Positions 61,591 through 64,000 of a stretch of 64,000 bases of DNA are shown here, in pieces (positions within the stretch are counted from its first letter, which is position 1; the number at the start of each line of letters is the position of its first letter). Both the position numbers and the translations under genes were made by a program. The stretch is from positions 62,001-126,000 of the forward strand of contig CANLWN010000002.1 in assembly GCA_947494825.1 (NCBI GenBank), written 5' to 3'. The notes under the pieces are model-generated. The model was not told where the DNA came from. It saw only the letters and a program-made list of their open reading frames with translations, and did not search any database. This DNA is from an uncultured Flavobacteriaceae bacterium (GTDB lineage Bacteria > Bacteroidota > Bacteroidia > Flavobacteriales > Flavobacteriaceae).

Positions 61591-61600
61591 CGTTTAAAAT

Positions 61601-61673
61601 GGTGTCTCTAGCTTATCCGGTAAAGCGCCCCGCTGTGAACGGGAAGAACAGGGTTCGAGTCCCGGAGTACACC
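61601..61673 (+). tRNA. tRNA-His(GTG)-like
   Basis: The G-1/C73 arrangement typical of tRNA-His is present (G61601, C61673). The anticodon stem CCCG/CGGG has loop CTGTGAA (GTG at 61635-61637), and the T-loop is TTCGAGT. The acceptor GTGTCTC/AGTACAC has mismatches at two inner pairs and the T-stem one, so it is partly degenerate. Confidence 0.68.
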
Positions 61674-61679
61674 CAAGAA

Positions 61680-61752
61680 GGAACAGTAGCAAAGATGGTC
61701 AATGCTGCGGATTGAAGATCCGGAGATACAGGTTCGAGTCCTGTCTGTTCCA
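61680..61752 (+). tRNA. tRNA-Phe(GAA)
   Basis: The acceptor GGAACAG/CTGTTCC is perfect; the D-arm is GCA/TGC with loop AAGATGGTCAA; the anticodon loop is TTGAAGA (GAA) on a stem with 4 of 5 pairs; the T-arm ACAGG/CCTGT has loop TTCGAGT. It is nearly normal. Confidence 0.8.
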
Positions 61753-61755
61753 CAT

Positions 61756-61805
61756 AGGAATATAGCCTGCCTGCCGGCAGGCAGGCTCGAGTCTTGCTAT
61801 TCCTG
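61756..61805 (+). pseudogene. 50-nt tRNA minihelix with palindrome in place of D and anticodon arms
   Basis: The acceptor AGGAATA/TATTCCT (61756-61762/61798-61804) and T-arm GCAGG-CTCGAGT-CTTGC are intact, but D and anticodon arms are missing. In their place is a perfect 24-bp palindrome (61764-61787) that starts AGCCTGCC, ends GGCAGGCT and overlaps the T-stem. It follows tRNA-Phe by 3 nt. It may be a decayed tRNA or a minimal acceptor/T-arm RNA. Confidence 0.7.
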
Positions 61806-61837
61806 CAAAGAATAAAAGAAAATTTTACTACGTATGA

Positions 61838-61940
61838 TGATTGCGTAGTTGTAATTCAATTTTGTTGTGTAATTAGAACAAACTTGTTTAAAACATAGTT
61901 TGTGGTAGTGCCCCGCAACAACGAGGTGTGTTGCGGGGCA
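61838..61940 (+). other. Hairpin-rich spacer in the array, with the rtcB-like stem-loop
   Basis: After ACTACG/CGTAGT (from 61828), ACAAACT/AGTTTGT (from 61878) encloses a further short stem, and TGCCCCGCAACA (61909-61920) pairs perfectly over 12 bp with TGTTGCGGGGCA (61929-61940) around ACGAGGTG. The last hairpin shares GCCCCGC and the loop ACGAGG with the one before rtcB. No T-tract follows, so it is not a terminator. Confidence 0.55.
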
Positions 61941-61950
61941 ATAACAAAAT

Positions 61951-61981
61951 GCCTCTTTAGCTTAAAGGGAAGAGCTGTGGT
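61951..61981 (+). pseudogene. tRNA 5' half (acceptor, D-arm, anticodon 5' stem), cut at the anticodon loop
   Basis: GCCTCTT-TA, D-arm GCTT-AAAGGGAA-GAGC, T and GTGGT (61977-61981) follow the normal tRNA pattern up to position 31. The sequence then departs from any tRNA; no ACCAC or AAGAGGC partner is found downstream. Confidence 0.6.
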
Positions 61982-62247
61982 AGGCCATCGCGTAAAGAAA
62001 ATGTCCGATGGACATTTTTAGCAGATGGGCCAGATGGAGCGGGGCGTTGAGAAAAGTTCATTGAAAATGTCATATTCCCAGTTACCCCTCGACTGCGCTC
62101 GGGGTGACATAGGATTAATAATATCAAGCTGGTCTTGTTGGGTGTCTCTATATGGCACTATTGTATGAAGTTTTGCCGTGTGGTATGATGTCTTCATATG
62201 CAACTTGACTTGAAGGTTTTGATTGTTAGCCAAAAAACAATCATCAC
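61982..62247 (+). other. 266-nt foreign segment between two tRNA halves
   Basis: Bounded by a tRNA 5' half and a tRNA 3' half, both cut at the anticodon loop, it holds a 9-bp hairpin AAAATGTCC/GGACATTTT (61998-62018), a REP-like repeat ACCCC...GGGGT (62084-62105) and the hairpin TGATTGTT/AACAATCA (about 62219-62243). No protein-coding ORF is convincing. Confidence 0.5.
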
Positions 62248-62317
62248 TCTGTAGGTCGTGGGTTCGACTCCCGCTCCCGCCTTCGGCGGGATAGTTCAGC
62301 TAGGTTAGAACAACAGA
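62248..62317 (+). tRNA. tRNA in permuted order (3' half before 5' half), anticodon loop missing
   Basis: The 3' half has anticodon stem TCTGT, variable AGGTC, T-arm GTGGG-TTCGACT-CCCGC and acceptor TCCCGCC (62275-62281). After the linker TTC comes the 5' half: acceptor GGCGGGA (62285-62291), TA, D-arm GTTC/GAAC and anticodon stem ACAGA (62313-62317). Acceptor (7/7), anticodon stem (5/5) and T-stem pair only if the order is permuted. No anticodon loop is encoded between the halves. It is either a real permuted tRNA or the scar of a tandem repeat. Confidence 0.5.
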
Positions 62318-62356
62318 CGTGGATGTCGCGGGTTCGAATCCCGTCTAAATCTATTG
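62318..62356 (+). pseudogene. tRNA-Lys 3' half preceding its own 5' half
   Basis: CGTGG (anticodon 3' stem), variable ATGTC, T-arm GCGGG-TTCGAAT-CCCGT and acceptor CTAAATC (62345-62351), then linker TATTG. CTAAATC pairs perfectly with GATTTAG of the next element and CGTGG with its CTACG stem, so both come from one tRNA-Lys(TTT). The half begins exactly at position 39, abutting position 31 of the preceding half. Confidence 0.6.
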
Positions 62357-62430
62357 GATTTAGTAGCTCAGTGGGTAGAGCTCTACGCTTTTAACGTAGG
62401 ATATGGACTCAAAATCCATTTTCTAAAGCC
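62357..62430 (+). tRNA. tRNA-Lys(TTT), with alternative 3' half
   Basis: The acceptor 5' strand is GATTTAG; the D-arm is GCTC-AGTGGGTA-GAGC; the anticodon arm CTACG-CTTTTAA-CGTAG (TTT) is perfect. It continues in normal order with T-arm ATGGA-CTCAAAA-TCCAT and, after three extra T, CTAAAGC, which pairs 6/7 with GATTTAG. The upstream half at 62318 would instead give perfect pairs. The normal 3' half looks degraded (loop CTCAAAA). Confidence 0.6.
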
Positions 62431-62801
62431 GGCCATCTTTCAAAACTGGTCACCAAAGCCATGTTAGGCTATAAATGACAAGAAACCGTAGTTCTATGTC
62501 GGTTATTTCTCCCTAAAGGAGAAAATAACAGTCTTGAAGCTACCTTGAAATAGTGATTTTTTGATGTAAAGGGCAATTCCTTTTTAGTTATCCCTCCTTT
62601 TGGAAAACTGATGCATACGTTATCAGCACCTCATCGGGAAGCATTACTTACAACGAATGGCACCTAACCTTGAAAACTAGTATTTCCGTATCGAATGGAT
62701 GATATACAACCACGGTTTCTTTTGTAAAGAAAGTTATTGGAATCAATGCATATAGTTTAACCCGTTCGTCCGTCAGATGATGGAGCGGACACAAATTTAA
62801 A
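62431..62801. other. 371-nt spacer between the tRNA array and the slipin gene
   Basis: It holds hairpins AACCG/CGGTT (62484-62504) and GTTATTTCTCC/GGAGAAAATAAC (62502-62529, one bulge), neither followed by a T-tract, and GTCCG/CGGAC just before the slipin start (about 62769-62791). No ORF or clear promoter was recognised. It may contain processing sites that separate the array RNA from the slipin mRNA. Confidence 0.5.
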
Positions 62802-63905
62802 ATGATGAAAAGAGTAAGAATCAATGCAGGAAAAGTAGGTTTGGTCTTCAAAAAAGGAGATTACCAAAGGGTAATTACCCAAGGAACACATTGGGTAGGC
62901 CTTAGAACCAAGGTTATGGTCTATGATCTTACCAAGGCTTTTGTTGCGCCTATAGCATTGGAAATCTTGCTACAGGACCAGGGTTTGGAGGCCATGTTGC
63001 ATCTTATTGAAGTTAAGGATGCCGAATTGGTTTTGGTTTCTGAAAACGGCAATTTGAAACAAGTCCTTACCGCCGGTAAGTATGCCTTCTGGAAAGGTTT
63101 GATCAGCTACGAGTTCGTTAAGGCGGACTTGAGTAAGATCTATATCACAGAAGATATCAATAAAGCAATGCTGAGTCATCCTCAATTGCGGACTTATCTT
63201 CGTACTTTGGAAGTTGCGGCTTATGAGAAAGCGGTTCTTTTGGTCGATGATGTTTATATTAAAACGCTGGAAAGTGGTGCTTACCACTTCTGGAAAAATG
63301 ATATCTCCATCAAGATGGGAAGAGCAGATATGCGTCAATTGCAGTTGGAGATTTCCGGTCAAGAATTGTTGACCAAGGACAAGGCTGCTATTCGTATCAA
63401 CTTCTATACGCAGTATAAGGTTGTAGATATCGAAAAGGCCTTATTGGACAACAAAGACTATGAAAAGCAGTTGTACATCGCTATGCAGTTGGTTTTACGT
63501 GCCTATATCGGCACCTATACCTTGGATGAGCTTTTAGAGCGTAAAGAAAGTATCGCAGAAGCTGTGTTTGCAGATGTCAAGACAACGGCCACCCAACTGG
63601 GTGTTGAGGTTTTGAGCTGTGGTATCCGTGATGTTATCCTAACTGGGGAGATGAAAGACATCATGAACCAAGTTCTGGTGGCACAAAAGCGTGCTCAGGC
63701 CAATATTATTACCCGAAGAGAAGAGACCGCTTCTACCCGAAGCTTGCTGAACACAGCTAAGCTGATGGAAGAAAACGAGATGCTCTTCAAGTTGAAAGAG
63801 ATGGAATACGTTGAAAAGATCGCCGATAAAATCGGTGAGATCACTGTCTCTGGAAACGGGGGTATGGTAAAACAATTGAAGGAGATTTTCTCTGTCAATA
63901 AGTAG
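62802..63905 (+). CDS. Slipin/band-7 (SPFH) family protein without membrane anchor
   Basis: This 367-residue SPFH protein has no transmembrane helix. The N-terminal part has three related strand-rich repeats: KVGLVFKKGDYQRVITQGTH, AELVLVSENGNLKQVLTAGK (then YAFWKG) and AVLLVDDVYIKTLESGAYHF (then WKND). The band-7 core follows (KAAIRINFYTQYKVVDIEKA, LVLRAYIGTYTLDELLERKE, LGVEVLSCGIRDVILTGEMK), with a helical tail (KRAQANIITRREETASTRSL). Slipins form large oligomers. Slipin genes of this kind are known neighbours of RtcB and tRNA clusters. It closes the transcription unit, with a terminator 10 bp after the stop. Confidence 0.9.
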   Translation: MMKRVRINAGKVGLVFKKGDYQRVITQGTHWVGLRTKVMVYDLTKAFVAPIALEILLQDQGLEAMLHLIEVKDAELVLVSENGNLKQVLTAGKYAFWKGLISYEFVKADLSKIYITEDINKAMLSHPQLRTYLRTLEVAAYEKAVLLVDDVYIKTLESGAYHFWKNDISIKMGRADMRQLQLEISGQELLTKDKAAIRINFYTQYKVVDIEKALLDNKDYEKQLYIAMQLVLRAYIGTYTLDELLERKESIAEAVFADVKTTATQLGVEVLSCGIRDVILTGEMKDIMNQVLVAQKRAQANIITRREETASTRSLLNTAKLMEENEMLFKLKEMEYVEKIADKIGEITVSGNGGMVKQLKEIFSVNK

Positions 63906-63914
63906 ATTTGTTGG

Positions 63915-63948
63915 AATGCGCCAACTTTCGTTGGCGCATTTTTTTTTG
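63915..63948 (+). terminator. Rho-independent terminator of the array/slipin unit
   Basis: AATGCGCCAAC (63915-63925) pairs perfectly with GTTGGCGCATT (63930-63940) around TTTC, followed by eight T. It is the strongest terminator in the window, and no other is seen between the leader and here on the plus strand. Confidence 0.95.
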
Positions 63949-64000
63949 ACCGCTATCAGTTGATAAGATTTGGATAATCCTTAACGGCCCTCTTGATAAA

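Noticed and set aside
61909-61940. The 12-bp GC-rich hairpin as a rho-independent terminator
   Set aside because: It is followed by AATAACAAAA, not a T-tract, on the plus strand, and no minus-strand gene needs it.

Overview
The window looks like chromosomal DNA of a marine Flavobacteriaceae bacterium (Bacteroidota). This rests on a CarboxypepD_reg-like TonB receptor, WG-repeat and VIT/VWA proteins, LytS/LytTR two-component genes, few Shine-Dalgarno sites, TTG / TAnnTTTG-type promoters and short palindromic repeats such as CCGATAGCTATCGG. No transposase, integrase, CRISPR array or rRNA gene was seen. Gene identities come from reading motifs by eye, without database searches.

Layout. 1-11.6 kb: five tandem FtsX/MacB-type permeases, the first cut by the window edge, followed by one ATPase. 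11.7-21.2 kb: a MarR-linked operon on the minus strand (NmrA-like reductase, alpha/beta hydrolase, small membrane protein) and a TetR-linked plus-strand group (NTF2-like, YHS, isochorismatase-like, two Asp-nucleophile hydrolases, DoxX, deaminase, PPOX). Both regulators have visible palindromic operators. 21.3-26.6 kb: lipoproteins, a WG-repeat protein and an unknown protein. 26.7-39 kb: a TonB receptor and a tightly coupled hydantoinase-type cluster (HyuA, HyuB, racemase, cupin, NCS1 permease, DUF917, second HyuA), then a bile-acid:sodium-symporter-family transporter. 39.2-47 kb: a metallo-hydrolase, a gene interrupted at a G9 tract, a four-gene DoxX/DUF2071/methyltransferase/membrane operon and a very unusual VIT-VWA-TonB-plug-TPR fusion. 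50.4-58.8 kb: a LytTR/LytS pair with a caspase-like protein, an SH3 protein and a second VIT/VWA protein.

The most interesting part is an apparent RNA-repair and tRNA-array system in two blocks. Block 1 (47.2-50.3 kb) holds a WYL regulator and an HD-domain protein, divergent from an RtcB RNA ligase. Block 2 (59.4-63.95 kb) reads as one plus-strand transcription unit: a promoter, a leader with mutually exclusive hairpins ending in a terminator, a TPR protein with a strongly basic tail, about 20 tRNA or tRNA-like elements spaced only 3-16 nt apart, a slipin/band-7 protein and a strong terminator. Many of the tRNA-like elements are abnormal. Several carry 21-52 nt insertions at about the same point of the T-loop. 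Two tRNA-Leu have class-I-length variable loops. One 50-nt element keeps only acceptor and T arms around a palindrome. At the 3' end, tRNA halves are shuffled exactly at the anticodon loop, so acceptor stems pair in a permuted order. A hairpin with the same loop motif lies just before rtcB and inside the array. The likely theme is repair, replacement or decoying of damaged tRNA; this is inference.
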